Counted from the first letter of the stretch, positions 52,404-61,558 are shown. The stretch: DNA of 64,000 bases from Chlorobiota bacterium (GCA_016710285.1 JADJXR010000001.1:3784501-3848500), one strand, 5' to 3'. Numbers and translations: made by a program. The notes: generated by a model not told the origin, from the letters alone.

Positions 52404-52483
52404 CAGAAGCATTACAAGAGCAGGCTGGAACTCCATCCCCCCCCATCCCTTTTCAGCCGCGCCGTACCTGATCCAACGATACC

Positions 52484-53179
52484 ATGCCAAAATCCATTCT
52501 TGTTGTTGACGACGAAGAAGACATTGTTCAACTGCTGAAATACAACCTTGCCAAAGAAGGCTACAGCGTGACCACCGCACTGAACGGCGTGCAAGCTCTG
52601 CAAGCCGCCGATGGAACCAGCCTTGACCTTGTGATCCTTGATGTGATGATGCCGGAACTTGACGGATTCGAGGTCTGCCGCCGGCTTCGCTCCACCCCTG
52701 CCCATGCCACAACTCCCATCATCTTCCTAACCGCTCGCGTTGGGGAGTTCGATGAGATATTGGGGCTTGAGCTTGGGGCCGACGATTATATCCAAAAGCC
52801 GATCTCGCCACGGGTACTGCTTGCCCGCGTTAAATCCATTCTGCGGCGAAGCACCGAGGCGGTCCGAACCGAAACGCTTATCATGCCGGAGGTGCTGGCC
52901 GTGGGCGACTTGCAGATCAACCGCCAAAACTACACCGTGAAGATTCAAGGGCGCGAGACATTCTTCCCCAAAAAGGAGTTCGAGCTGCTGGCGTTTCTTG
53001 CTGGCAATCGCGGGAAGGTCTTCTCGCGTGAGCTTCTGCTGAATCGGATCTGGGGGGAGAACGTGTACGTGGTGGACCGCACGGTGGACGTTCACATCTC
53101 AAAAATCCGCGAGAAACTTGGGAACAGCGGCGAGCTGATCGAAACCGTGAAAGGGGTCGGCTACCGCTTCCGGGATTAA
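52484..53179 (+). CDS. OmpR/PhoB-family response regulator
   Basis: 231 residues. The receiver (1-118) has phospho-acceptor Asp 53 in VILDVMMPELDGFEV and the switch Lys in YIQKPISPRVL. The winged helix (about 135-231) includes FFPKKEFELLAFLAGNRGKV, LLNRIWGENVYVVDRTVDVH and TVKGVGYRF. It binds DNA as a dimer once phosphorylated. The kinase starts 23 bp downstream. The pairing and domain form resemble PhoB/PhoR, but no phosphate transport genes are nearby, so the phosphate role is not certain. Confidence 0.92.
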   Translation: MPKSILVVDDEEDIVQLLKYNLAKEGYSVTTALNGVQALQAADGTSLDLVILDVMMPELDGFEVCRRLRSTPAHATTPIIFLTARVGEFDEILGLELGADDYIQKPISPRVLLARVKSILRRSTEAVRTETLIMPEVLAVGDLQINRQNYTVKIQGRETFFPKKEFELLAFLAGNRGKVFSRELLLNRIWGENVYVVDRTVDVHISKIREKLGNSGELIETVKGVGYRFRD

Positions 53180-53202
53180 GGTTACTGCTGATCGTTGCTA
53201 CC

Positions 53203-54267
53203 GTGAACAACTCACTACATTCACAAATGAAGCAACGGGAGTACGCCATTGCCGGGCTGTTTGCGTTGCTCTTGTTCGCGCTGCTGCTGGTGATCCTGCT
53301 TCCGGCCAGCTTCCATTTTGCCATTGCGTGCGCCGCGTTTTCCATTGCCGGCGCGGCGGTGGTGTGGGTGTTGTTCCGGCATCGGCGGCTATCGGAGCAA
53401 CTGGAGGCACAGATAGGGGGAATGGCCGAAACAGCGTTGGAAATGGCGCGCCGCGGAACCGACAAACAGATTGATGTTGGCGCGATTCCCCTTGCCGAGC
53501 TGCGGTCGCTTGCCCATGCAATCAATGCAATGGCCGAACGCGCCACCGGCGACATCGCCGAACTGAAACGCCTGGAGCGGGTCCGAAGCGAGTTCTTGGG
53601 GAACGTCAGCCACGAACTCCGAACCCCGATCTTCTCGGTGCAAGGCTATCTGGAAACGCTGATTGATGGAGCGATGGACGACCCCAACGTCCGCGAAGAT
53701 TTTTTGAACAAAGCCCACCACAACGTCCTTCGGCTCCACACACTGCTTACCGACTTGATCGAGATTTCCCGCATTGAGTCGGGAGAGATGAAGATGAGCT
53801 TCCGCTACTTCAATGCCGATGAGTTTCTCCGTTCGATTGTGGAGGAGCTTCGGCCCACCGCCCAGATTGCGGGGATTGAGCTTCACTATGCCCCACCCCT
53901 TACCCCAAACGGTAACGCCACGGTGTTTGGCGACCGCGAGCGGATCAAGCAAGCAATGGTGAACCTGATTGAAAACGCCATCAAGTACAACAAGCCCAAC
54001 GGATTGGTAACGGTGAGCTTGGAACTTGTTGGCGAACAAGGTGTTTTCCGCGTGGCCGACACCGGAATCGGGATTCCGGAAGGGGACATCAGGCGAATTT
54101 TCGAACGGTTCTACCGCGTCAACAAGGACCGCTCGCGTGCGGTGGGGGGAAGCGGTTTGGGGCTGGCAATCGTCAAGCATATCATCGAGGCGCACAACGC
54201 CACCATCACCGTGCGCTCGGTTCACGGGGAAGGATCAACCTTCAGCTTTTGGCTAAAGCGGGGATAG
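53203..54267 (+). CDS. PhoR-like sensor histidine kinase
   Basis: 354 residues from GTG 53203; ATG 53227 is an equally possible start. Two close membrane helices near the N-terminus (AGLFALLLFALLLVILLPAS and FAIACAAFSIAGAAVVWVLF) leave almost no periplasmic domain, as in PhoR. A HAMP-like linker follows. HisKA has LGNVSHELRTPIFSVQGYLE (His about 139). The HATPase has NLIENAIKYNKPNG, ADTGIGIPEG and GGSGLGLAIVKHI. The lack of an outside sensor suggests that it reads a membrane protein or an internal signal. Confidence 0.92.
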   Translation: MNNSLHSQMKQREYAIAGLFALLLFALLLVILLPASFHFAIACAAFSIAGAAVVWVLFRHRRLSEQLEAQIGGMAETALEMARRGTDKQIDVGAIPLAELRSLAHAINAMAERATGDIAELKRLERVRSEFLGNVSHELRTPIFSVQGYLETLIDGAMDDPNVREDFLNKAHHNVLRLHTLLTDLIEISRIESGEMKMSFRYFNADEFLRSIVEELRPTAQIAGIELHYAPPLTPNGNATVFGDRERIKQAMVNLIENAIKYNKPNGLVTVSLELVGEQGVFRVADTGIGIPEGDIRRIFERFYRVNKDRSRAVGGSGLGLAIVKHIIEAHNATITVRSVHGEGSTFSFWLKRG

Positions 54268-54386
54268 CCCTGCGGCCCCTTCCTTCCATCATTCCCCCTT
54301 CCTTTCATTCCTTCGGCAGGAAACGGTATCAACGGATTGTCACGGATTCCCCACGCGAATTGGTGCGATTGGTGCGGGGCATCCTG

Positions 54387-54394
54387 TATATTTG
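54387..54394 (+). promoter_or_regulatory. Possible -7 element of the ppiD-like gene
   Basis: TATATTTG fits TAnnTTTG and lies 54 bases before ATG 54449. TTGG sits 23 bases further up, slightly too far. Transcription from here would exclude the longer open-frame start at 54392. Confidence 0.3.
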
Positions 54395-54448
54395 CGATTC
54401 GTTTCCAAAATCGAACATCCAAAACTCTTTCCTCATCAATCGCAGTCT

Positions 54449-56608
54449 ATGGGAGTCATGCAGAAGCTCCGGCAAGGAATGCCGGCGTTCATCATCATTA
54501 TGATCCTATTCTTTGTTCTCACCATCGTTTTCGACTGGGGGAATGCAAAGAAAGGGGCATCTGGGGTTGCCAATGCTGGCGGCCAAGCCATTGGCCATGT
54601 CAACGGCGACCCAATCAATTACCGTGAATACCAGACGCGAGTTGATACCCTTATCAATCGCCAACGCGCCGCAAATCCCGACGGGGAGATTGACGAGATG
54701 CAAATCCGTGAGTCGGTCTGGAACCAGATGGTGAATGAGATTTTGCTGAACCAAGCCGCCGAACGGCTTGGCGTAAGCGTCACCGATAAACAGGTGGATG
54801 AAAAACTCCTGTACGATCCCCCCTCCTACCTCACCCAGATGTTCAGCGACAGCACCGGCGCGTTCCAGCAGAATGTTTACTACGATTTCATGCGGAACAC
54901 CGATGCCTTCCTTGCGCAACGCCAGTTCCCTGCCGAGGAGATCGCCTCGATCAAGAATCAGTTTGCCGAGATTCGCCACGACCTTCGGATGCAGATGCTG
55001 CAAGAAGCCGTCAGCAGCGCGATCACCGCTTCGGCAATTCCTTCCCCATCGGAAATCCGGCTGGCCTACGACAACAAAAAGCTGAAGGCCAGCGGCAGCT
55101 TTGCCATGCTGGATGTGAACTCCATCCCCGACGACCAGGTGAAGGTAAGCGACGACGACGCAAAGAAATACTACGATGAACACAAAGCCGACTTCGTGCA
55201 GAAAGCCTCGCGCGAGCTTCGCTACGTCATCCTTCCCCTTTCCCCAAGCAAGCAAGATTCCAGCACGGTGCTGAACCGGCTTGGCAAAGCCACCGAAGCC
55301 CTGAACCGCGCAGCCACCACTGCCGAGAAAGACTCGGTGTTCAGCGAGCTGATCGCCCAGTTCGGACCGGGGAACTACGCCGGAACCGCCTTCACTCCGT
55401 TCCAGGAAATTCCTGCCGAGCTTCAGGCCGCGTTGCAGGGCGCAACCCCGGGCGCGGTGATCGGACCGTTTGCTTCCCCAGAAGGGACCATTCTGCTGAA
55501 CGTCCAGGATATGAAGGATAGCGGCGAGGTCTTCGTCAAAGCCCAGCACATCCTTCTGAAAACCGAAGGGGTCAGCAACACCGACAGCCTGAAGGCTTTG
55601 GCCGAATCAATCTTGAAAAAAGCCAAAAGTGGGGAGAAGTTTGAAGCATTGGTGACAACCTTCAGCCAAGATCAAGGCTCGGCAATGAACGGCGGCGATG
55701 TTGGATACTTCAGCAAAACCAGTCCGTTTGTGCAGGAGTTCAAGGACGCAGCGTTGGGCGCAAACGTGGGCGACATCGTTGGCCCGGTAAAAACGCAGTT
55801 TGGATATCACGTTATCAAGATCACCGACAAAACCGCACGCAGCTACAAGCTGCGCGATATGCGGTTCAACATCAAGACCACCCGCGGAACCAAAAACGCC
55901 CTGATGCGCCGCGCCCAGATGCTGCGCGACACCATCGCCAGCGGGCAGGCATTGGATTCGGCATTTGCCGCAAAACGTGGCTTGCAGTCGGTAAGCAGCG
56001 GGCCAATTCAAAAATCCATGCCGGTGGCGGGGATGATGGAGCTAACCTACTTTGCCTACGCCAACAATGTGGGCGAAGTCAGCAAGCCAATCGAGATGCA
56101 GAACGGGAACATCATCATTGCGCAGGTTGCTAAAATTCGGAACGCCGGAACAGCCGAGTTCGCCGATGTGAAAGCGGAGATCATTAAGAAGCTCCGCACC
56201 CAGAAGAAGCTGGATATGCTGAAAGACCGCGCCACCAAACTACGCGGCGCGCTTGCCGCTGGCGATAGCCTTGAAAAACTGAAAACCATTGACCCCGGGG
56301 TCCAAGTGATGGCGTTCAACGACGTGAACAGCACCAGCCCATTCCCGGGCGCAGGGTTCGACGTCCCGCTGACCGCCGCAACATTCGCGCTGAACCCGGG
56401 CCAGTTCTCCGATGCCGTCCGTGGCGAACGTGGATATTACATCGTCCAGCTGCAATCGAAGACGGTTCCCACCGATCAGGAATTCCAGAAGGACCGTGCG
56501 GAGTTTATCAAGGAATTCATGTCAACACGGCGCAGCAGCTTGTTCCAGGAATGGATCCAGAAAGCCCGCGAGCAAGCCGACATCGAAGACCTTCGGCACC
56601 AGAGCTAA
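54449..56608 (+). CDS. PpiD/SurA-type peptidyl-prolyl isomerase
   Basis: 719 residues from ATG 54449 (ATG 54458 also possible). One N-terminal membrane anchor (about 11-28, PAFIIIMILFFVLTIVF) is followed by a SurA/PpiD N-terminal chaperone region (about 45-190, IGHVNGDPINYREYQTRVDT). A parvulin domain is at about 360-462 (VKAQHILLKTEG, GGDVGYFSKTSPFVQEF, TQFGYHVIKITD), and a second, degenerate parvulin-like part follows. It is a periplasmic foldase held at the inner membrane. Its length exceeds E. coli PpiD (about 620). It ends at a strong terminator. Confidence 0.92.
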   Translation: MGVMQKLRQGMPAFIIIMILFFVLTIVFDWGNAKKGASGVANAGGQAIGHVNGDPINYREYQTRVDTLINRQRAANPDGEIDEMQIRESVWNQMVNEILLNQAAERLGVSVTDKQVDEKLLYDPPSYLTQMFSDSTGAFQQNVYYDFMRNTDAFLAQRQFPAEEIASIKNQFAEIRHDLRMQMLQEAVSSAITASAIPSPSEIRLAYDNKKLKASGSFAMLDVNSIPDDQVKVSDDDAKKYYDEHKADFVQKASRELRYVILPLSPSKQDSSTVLNRLGKATEALNRAATTAEKDSVFSELIAQFGPGNYAGTAFTPFQEIPAELQAALQGATPGAVIGPFASPEGTILLNVQDMKDSGEVFVKAQHILLKTEGVSNTDSLKALAESILKKAKSGEKFEALVTTFSQDQGSAMNGGDVGYFSKTSPFVQEFKDAALGANVGDIVGPVKTQFGYHVIKITDKTARSYKLRDMRFNIKTTRGTKNALMRRAQMLRDTIASGQALDSAFAAKRGLQSVSSGPIQKSMPVAGMMELTYFAYANNVGEVSKPIEMQNGNIIIAQVAKIRNAGTAEFADVKAEIIKKLRTQKKLDMLKDRATKLRGALAAGDSLEKLKTIDPGVQVMAFNDVNSTSPFPGAGFDVPLTAATFALNPGQFSDAVRGERGYYIVQLQSKTVPTDQEFQKDRAEFIKEFMSTRRSSLFQEWIQKAREQADIEDLRHQS

Positions 56609-56630
56609 CACCCCGCAGAAGTATCATCAA

Positions 56631-56672
56631 AAAGAAGAAGCCGCCCATTGTGGGCGGCTTCTTCTTTTTTTT
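56631..56672 (+). terminator. Strong rho-independent terminator after ppiD-like gene
   Basis: A perfect 17-bp stem (56631-56647 with 56651-56667) carries a 3-base loop and ends in a run of eight T residues, 22 bp after the stop. Confidence 0.9.
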
Positions 56673-56786
56673 CCAAGAAAATCTTCAAATCCTCATTCTT
56701 CAGATTGCTTGCAAAGCACACTTTGGCCATATTATAGCCCTATTAGACTTTCATAACCAAGATCAACACTACTACCGGAGGAAGCA

Positions 56787-56945
56787 ATGAAAGCATTTTT
56801 TCGAATACTTGGGATAGTTATGGTGACAATTATCCCTTTATACTCCCAGCAACAAGGGAAATGGGTGCAAGTGGATACTCTACCAACAGTAAAATATACT
56901 CGAAATAAAGTAGTTTGCGAAAAAGGGATGATGGGGTTACGTTAG
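56787..56945 (+). pseudogene. 5' fragment of a T9SS cargo gene split by an IS630 element
   Basis: ATG 56787 starts a signal peptide (MKAFFRILGIVMVTIIPLYS) and a QQQGKWVQVDTLPTVKY segment typical of the start of YCF48-repeat cargo. At 56896 the reading frame enters the insertion sequence and stops at TAG 56945 after 52 residues. Joining base 56896 to base 58039 restores one frame of 443 codons (56787-56896 is 110 bases, 58039-59257 is 1219). The gene is therefore disrupted, not two genes. A weak TTTG and TAGACTTT pair lies at 56722-56751, 18 bases apart. Confidence 0.85.
56897..56923 (+). repeat. IS630 left inverted repeat
   Basis: 27 bases matching the reverse complement of the right end at 20 positions: TACTC outside, AAAG in the middle, GTTTGCGAAAA inside. 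Confidence 0.85.
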
Positions 56946-56983
56946 GGAAAAGATAGTAGTCATTGAATAGATAGAGGGAAGAG

Positions 56984-58009
56984 ATGATAGAACTTACGGA
57001 GGAATTACGGACACAACTGCGGAAATTGCAGCGAATGGAGAAAGAGAAGCGTCGGTATGTGAAGATCACGACGCTGCTGATGCTTGACGGGGGATTTAGC
57101 GTTGGCGAGACGGCCTTTGCGTTGGGTGTTGATAATTCGACGATATATCGGTATGCCGAAGGGTATCGAGCATCAAAGAGCTTTGAGGATTACATAGAAG
57201 ACAAGTATGTGTGCTATGGTGGGAAGCTGAGCGGTGAACAGGCATCAGCTGTATCGAAGGAACTGGAGGGACATCTGCATCATACATCGAAGGAGGTAGT
57301 GGAGTTGGTGTGCGAGCGTTATGGTGTGCGATATACGGAGAGCGGGATGGTAGCATTGCTGAAGCGTCTGGGCTTTGTGTACAAGAAGACGAGTCTGGTG
57401 GTATCGAAGGGGAATCGAGCGGAGCAGGAGGAATTTCTTGAACGTCTGGCGGGATTGCTTGCTGATAGGGGTGAAGGCGAGGAAGGTGGGGTAGTGTATT
57501 TCAGTGATGCGGTGCATCCTCAGCACAACACACGGAGCAGTTACGGGTGGATCAAGTCGGGGAGTCGGTATGAAGTGCGATCGAACACGGGTCGGGAACG
57601 TGTGAACATCAACGCGGCATTGAACGCGCATGATGTGGGAGATGTGGAGGTGGTGGAAAGCGAGCGGGTGGATAGTGAATCAACGATTGAGTTGTATGCA
57701 GCCTTAGAGCGGAAGCATCCGAGTGGAAGGATCAGAGTGATTTGCGACAACGCGAGATACTATCGGAGTCGTCGTTTGCGGGAGTGGTTATCATCATCGC
57801 GAATAGAGCAGGTATTTTTGCCGAGTTACTCACCGAATTTGAATTTAATTGAGCGATTATGGAAATACATGAGGAAGAAGGTAATAGACAGGAGGTATTA
57901 TGAAACGAAGGATGAATTTCGTGGAGCTATCCGAAGATTTTTCAACGATATTGAGGAGTACCGCCCAGAGTTAGAGAGACTTCTAACCCTGAATTTCCAC
58001 GTGCTCTGA
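56984..58009 (+). CDS. IS630-family transposase
   Basis: 341 residues with AGGGAAG before ATG 56984. The N-terminal helix-turn-helix is GFSVGETAFALGVDNSTIYR (about 40-58). The DDE catalytic residues are Asp in VVYFSDAVHPQ (about 170), Asp in IRVICDNARYYRS (about 252) and Glu in SPNLNLIERLWKYMRK (about 288). The IS630 DDE_3 signature (SPNLNLIERLW) is perfect. It catalyses cut-and-paste transposition into TA. The frame is complete, and the stop codon directly abuts the right inverted repeat. Its transcript runs towards the severed 3' part of the host gene. Confidence 0.95.
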   Translation: MIELTEELRTQLRKLQRMEKEKRRYVKITTLLMLDGGFSVGETAFALGVDNSTIYRYAEGYRASKSFEDYIEDKYVCYGGKLSGEQASAVSKELEGHLHHTSKEVVELVCERYGVRYTESGMVALLKRLGFVYKKTSLVVSKGNRAEQEEFLERLAGLLADRGEGEEGGVVYFSDAVHPQHNTRSSYGWIKSGSRYEVRSNTGRERVNINAALNAHDVGDVEVVESERVDSESTIELYAALERKHPSGRIRVICDNARYYRSRRLREWLSSSRIEQVFLPSYSPNLNLIERLWKYMRKKVIDRRYYETKDEFRGAIRRFFNDIEEYRPELERLLTLNFHVL

Positions 58010-58036
58010 TTTTCGCAAACCTCTTTGCAGTGAGTA
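58010..58036 (-). repeat. IS630 right inverted repeat
   Basis: 27 bases, the imperfect inverted copy of 56897-56923. The TA duplication follows at 58037-58038. Confidence 0.85.
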
Positions 58037-58039
58037 TAT

Positions 58040-59257
58040 ATGGCCATTTCCTGCGCCGACGACGAGCATTGCGTTACCACGTGCGATTCAGGCTGGTGGG
58101 CAGGATTTGTTCGGGTTACTACCGATGGTGGAAAAACTTGGAGGAATACTCTTATTGATAAAATGACCCCCTATCCTGATTACCATGATTTTCGACGAAT
58201 AAAGTCTATTGCTCACCCCACTCGGGACCTGATTATTGGCATTGCAGATACTGGTGTTGGTTATCGTTCCACCGACGGAGGTTATACATGGAAAGAGTTT
58301 AGACTTCCTGTTGATCGTGGATTAGGATTTGAAATAAAAATGTTTGATGAAACATATGGGTATATTTCGGGACCTCCGCGATGGCTGTTCAAGACAACTA
58401 ATGGTGGTGAGTCATGGAATCAAGTATTGCTTCCTGATTCAGTCAAAGGTGTCTATGTAGAGAGATTATCTGTTGTTCATCCTGACACTATTATTTTATC
58501 AATGGTGTGGACTAACAAAGGTGTAATTCTTCGCTCTACTGATGGCGGAGTAACATGGGATTATAATGATGCTCCAGTCCTATACTGGGTTCCCAATCTG
58601 TTTTTTATAGATTTTCAACACGGTTATTCTGTCGGATATAAAAGAACGGGGGAAGGTGATCGTGCTCTTGATTTATATACCTATACAACCGATGGCGGGC
58701 GCACATGGGCTCCTGTGGAAAGTAAATGGCGTGATCCTGCTGGCGGGTTACGCGACATACGATTTCTTGATCGCCTAAATGGAATTGCTGTTGGTGGACA
58801 AGGAAAAATTCTGCGTACGTATGATGGTGGAAAAACTTGGGAACAACAACCTGTCCCGTTGGACACCCATAGCATCTGCCATATTATAGCAATGGAATTT
58901 CCATCACCACGCACTGCGTATGCCACAATCACCAATTTCCAAGTTTTGCGCTGGATACCTACCGCTTCCAGCACCCCAACTATTTCTACAGAAGCGGCGT
59001 GCGCCATTTCTATTACCCCTTCCATTATCGGAAACGAGAAGCCAACCATTACCACGCTTCTACCGAAATCTGGGCACCTTCACCTTGAGGTTGTTGATGC
59101 TACGGGTGCAGCGGTATGGGTAAAGGATTTTGGCGTTGTCGCGGAGAAGGAGGTTCGGTATTCGCTTCAACAACAATTGCCTTCAGGCGTGTTTTTTGTT
59201 CGAGCGATTTTGGACGGCACAATCATAGGAAATGAACGATTGATGGTGATGAAATAA
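58040..59257 (+). CDS. 3' part of IS-split YCF48-repeat T9SS cargo protein
   Basis: 405 residues can be read from ATG 58040, but this Met is an internal codon of the original gene (the pre-insertion reading is K-Y-M-A-I-S). It has no signal peptide, so even if translated it should not be secreted. Blades of a YCF48/BNR propeller are clear: VTTDGGKTWRN, STDGGYTWKEF, TTNGGESWNQV, STDGGVTWDY, TTDGGRTWAPV and TYDGGKTWEQQ. The C-terminal about 80 residues (LHLEVVDATGAAVWV, LPSGVFFVRAIL, NERLMVMK) resemble a T9SS sorting domain. The first two thirds are visibly more AT-rich than neighbouring genes. Confidence 0.8.
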   Translation: MAISCADDEHCVTTCDSGWWAGFVRVTTDGGKTWRNTLIDKMTPYPDYHDFRRIKSIAHPTRDLIIGIADTGVGYRSTDGGYTWKEFRLPVDRGLGFEIKMFDETYGYISGPPRWLFKTTNGGESWNQVLLPDSVKGVYVERLSVVHPDTIILSMVWTNKGVILRSTDGGVTWDYNDAPVLYWVPNLFFIDFQHGYSVGYKRTGEGDRALDLYTYTTDGGRTWAPVESKWRDPAGGLRDIRFLDRLNGIAVGGQGKILRTYDGGKTWEQQPVPLDTHSICHIIAMEFPSPRTAYATITNFQVLRWIPTASSTPTISTEAACAISITPSIIGNEKPTITTLLPKSGHLHLEVVDATGAAVWVKDFGVVAEKEVRYSLQQQLPSGVFFVRAILDGTIIGNERLMVMK

Positions 59258-59277
59258 CTGCCCGTACGGCACGTAAA

Positions 59278-59318
59278 AAAAATGGCCTGAATGCTGATAC
59301 AGCGTTCAGGCCATTTTT
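59278..59318. terminator. Bidirectional terminator between converging genes
   Basis: A 19-bp stem with one G-U pair (59278-59296 with 59300-59318) has a 3-base loop, a T-run on the plus side and eight T residues on the minus side. It serves both the split gene and the LEA-type lipoprotein gene. Confidence 0.88.
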
Positions 59319-59342
59319 ACATCTCCCCCCCCCACCTCTCTT

Positions 59343-59984
59343 CTACGGATTCGTAAACTGCTGGTCCACGATGGTGATGTCGCCGGGGTAATCCACCAAG
59401 CCGATCGGCGTTTCCACGCTGACTTTTGCCGTCAGCTTCAGGCGCGAGCTTGAGCCTTGCGCGCCGCCAATGGCCAGCGCCAAATTGATCATATCATTCA
59501 AGCCTTTATCGCCGAAGAATTGATAGAGGTCCAACCCCACGGTGATTGGGATCATCGTGCTTTGCCCGGTTGCCGGAATCTCCAACCGCTTGTCAACAAC
59601 GCCGCTGATGGTGGTGCGGTCGTCAATCAACAAGGTCCACCCTAATTTCCGTAAATAGAGCGGCGTGCTCCGCCCCCCAGATGCCGACCCATCGTTGGGA
59701 TTGCGTGCGGCAACGTTCAACGTGAACTCAACTGGCATTTTCTTCTGCGCGAATGCCGATCCCAAACTGATCATCTCCATTGTGCTGATGCTGCTTGGAT
59801 TCGAGGCCTTGCTAACGTCAACCCCGGCTAATCTGAAACTGTTGACGTTCTCCAGCTTGAATTGCAGTTTTTTCAGATCTGTCAGCGCGCTGGTTACGTC
59901 CTTCAATGCCTTGCATCCGCCAAGCATTGCTGCCATCATCAATGCCGTGGCAGCCACTCCGGCAAATTTTTTGTTCAATCTCAT
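59343..59984 (-). CDS. LEA-type (WHy domain-like) lipoprotein
   Basis: 213 residues. A lipoprotein signal MRLNKKFAGVAATALMMAAM leads to the lipobox LGGC. The mature part fits the LEA14/WHy beta-sandwich: a KKLQFKLENVNSFRLAGVDV strand, a VEFTLNVAARNPNDG strand with the conserved NPN, LYLRKLGWTLLIDDRTTISG, and TGQSTMIPITVGLDLY. Such lipoproteins are common in Bacteroidota and are of unknown function. It lies 101 bp after the CrtI-like gene on the same strand and is followed by the bidirectional terminator. Confidence 0.78.
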   Translation of the reverse strand: MRLNKKFAGVAATALMMAAMLGGCKALKDVTSALTDLKKLQFKLENVNSFRLAGVDVSKASNPSSISTMEMISLGSAFAQKKMPVEFTLNVAARNPNDGSASGGRSTPLYLRKLGWTLLIDDRTTISGVVDKRLEIPATGQSTMIPITVGLDLYQFFGDKGLNDMINLALAIGGAQGSSSRLKLTAKVSVETPIGLVDYPGDITIVDQQFTNP

Positions 59985-60085
59985 GCGTGTTATTCCTGTT
60001 GAAGTTGGTTGATTCTATTCGGCGTTTTCGATCCTTCCCATTCTTCTTCCCGCTGCATCAAGCGGGGAAAGCGAGCGTTGGTTTT

Positions 60086-61558
60086 TCACACCCCATTCCT
60101 CAAATACTCCGCCACCATGTTCCCGCTCAGCATCGCCAGCGGAACCCCTCCGCCCGGGTGAGTGCTTCCTCCGGCAAGATAGAAATTCTTCAGGCCACGC
60201 ACCTTGTGGTCCGGGCGAAGAAATGCCGATTGAAGAGAATTTGACGACGTTCCATAAATGGCCCCGTCCAAACTGTGATACCGCTGCTCGATGCTTCGTG
60301 CCGGCATGATGACCTGCCACGCAATTTCCGGTTTGATGCCGAACCCGCGCTCCAGCCGCTCCCACACGGCCTGGGCATACCGGGCTTGGACCTCAGGGTT
60401 GTCGTGGTCAATTCCGCTGGCCGGGGCGTTTATCAGGATATACCAATTCTCCCACCCTTCCGGCGCAAGTTGGGGGTCGGTGAAGGCGGAGATGGAAAGG
60501 TAGATGGTCATCCCCCGTGGCAGCTGCCGCCGCTCAAAAATATCGGCGAACTCCGCCGGGTAGTCATCGCTGAAAAAGACGTTGTGGTGGGCCAGCCCCA
60601 ACCGGCCGGCACGCACCGCCGCCAGCAGCAAATATCCCGAGCAGGAACGTTCCGCTTTCAGCAACCCCCGCGGCGTGGGAACCCCAACCGGAGCAAGCAG
60701 CCGCTGGTGGGTCCAGCGTGCATCGCCGTTGCTGACCACGGCATCGGCTTCCAAAGTGAGGTTGCCGGTCCGAACCCCGCAGGCTTGAACTCCAACAATC
60801 GCTTGGCCGCTGCGGAGCAGCCCGGTCGCCTCGGTATCGGTGTGGATTGCCACCCCGTGGCTTGCGGCAATCTTCGCCAGCGCGGTCCCAATCGCCCCCA
60901 CCCCCCCGGCCGGATACCACGCTCCCATCCGAAGCTCCACGCTGGCAATCACGTTCAGCATGGAAGGGGCGCGGTAAGGGGAGGAACCGTTGTAGGTGGC
61001 AAACCGCCCGAAGAGTTGCCGCAGTTTTGGCGAGCGGAACCGGCGGCGAAGCTCCGCAGCCATGGTGCCAAGCGGATGGATGCGAAGCATTGCCGGCAGC
61101 ATCGGCGCGTTGCCGATGTTCGCCAGCTGGGCAGGGCCGAACGGCTTCAGCAGAAAAAGGGCTTTCGTCTTCCGGTAGATTTCCCCGGTGTCGCGAAGGA
61201 ACTGCTCCACCGCGCCGGAATCTTCCGGGAAAACCCGTTCGGTTTCCGCCGCACTTTTTTGGGGATCGGCGAAGGTGGAGTAGGCCGTTCCGTCGCTCCA
61301 GAAATACTTGCACGACGGATCCACCGGAAGGAACCTCACCATCTGGGTCAACGCCGGAACAATCCGCTCCATCTCATCCAGCAGTGTGATAAGCGTTGGG
61401 CCAAGATCGAACGTGAAGCCGTCGTGGCGGAAGCTGGCGACCTTTCCCCCGGGCACAGGATTTTTCTCAAGGATGGTGACGGAGTGGCCTTGCTGGGCAA
61501 GCAAGATGCCGGCTGTTAATCCCCCGATTCCCGATCCGATAATTGCTATTCGCTTCAC
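60086..61558 (-). CDS. CrtI/CrtD-family carotenoid desaturase-like oxidoreductase
   Basis: 490 residues from a GTG at 61558. The N-terminal Rossmann motif IIGSGIGGLTAGILLAQQGH and EKNPVPGGKVAS, followed by FDLGPTLIT, fit the phytoene desaturase group. The C-terminal NFYLAGGSTHPGGGVPLAML is the CrtI-type FAD-binding signature. GPTLIT and the overall pattern lean towards CrtD-like 3,4-desaturases or ketolase relatives, but which reaction occurs cannot be told. No crtB or crtY is adjacent. It lies 101 bp upstream of the LEA-type lipoprotein on the same strand and is divergent from the dpp operon. Confidence 0.85.
   Translation of the reverse strand: MKRIAIIGSGIGGLTAGILLAQQGHSVTILEKNPVPGGKVASFRHDGFTFDLGPTLITLLDEMERIVPALTQMVRFLPVDPSCKYFWSDGTAYSTFADPQKSAAETERVFPEDSGAVEQFLRDTGEIYRKTKALFLLKPFGPAQLANIGNAPMLPAMLRIHPLGTMAAELRRRFRSPKLRQLFGRFATYNGSSPYRAPSMLNVIASVELRMGAWYPAGGVGAIGTALAKIAASHGVAIHTDTEATGLLRSGQAIVGVQACGVRTGNLTLEADAVVSNGDARWTHQRLLAPVGVPTPRGLLKAERSCSGYLLLAAVRAGRLGLAHHNVFFSDDYPAEFADIFERRQLPRGMTIYLSISAFTDPQLAPEGWENWYILINAPASGIDHDNPEVQARYAQAVWERLERGFGIKPEIAWQVIMPARSIEQRYHSLDGAIYGTSSNSLQSAFLRPDHKVRGLKNFYLAGGSTHPGGGVPLAMLSGNMVAEYLRNGV

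Larger units (their letters stand above)
56897..58036 (+). mobile_element. IS630-family insertion sequence, complete
   Basis: 1140 bp flanked by a TA target duplication (56895-56896 and 58037-58038), the hallmark of IS630/Tc1-mariner elements. The terminal inverted repeats begin TACTC and share GTTTGCGAAAA further in. The single transposase gene is intact and the insertion scar is clean, which suggests recent arrival. Confidence 0.92.

Noticed and set aside
52143..52483. Pho box upstream of the PhoB-like regulator
   Set aside because: No pair of TGTCA-like direct repeats with the right spacing was found, so phosphate control is not supported by the sequence.
60275..61519. 414-codon open frame on the plus strand opposite the CrtI-like gene
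   Set aside because: It is antisense to a protein with clear FAD motifs. Its own translation is Arg/Pro/Gly/His-rich without motifs, as expected for a GC-rich shadow frame.
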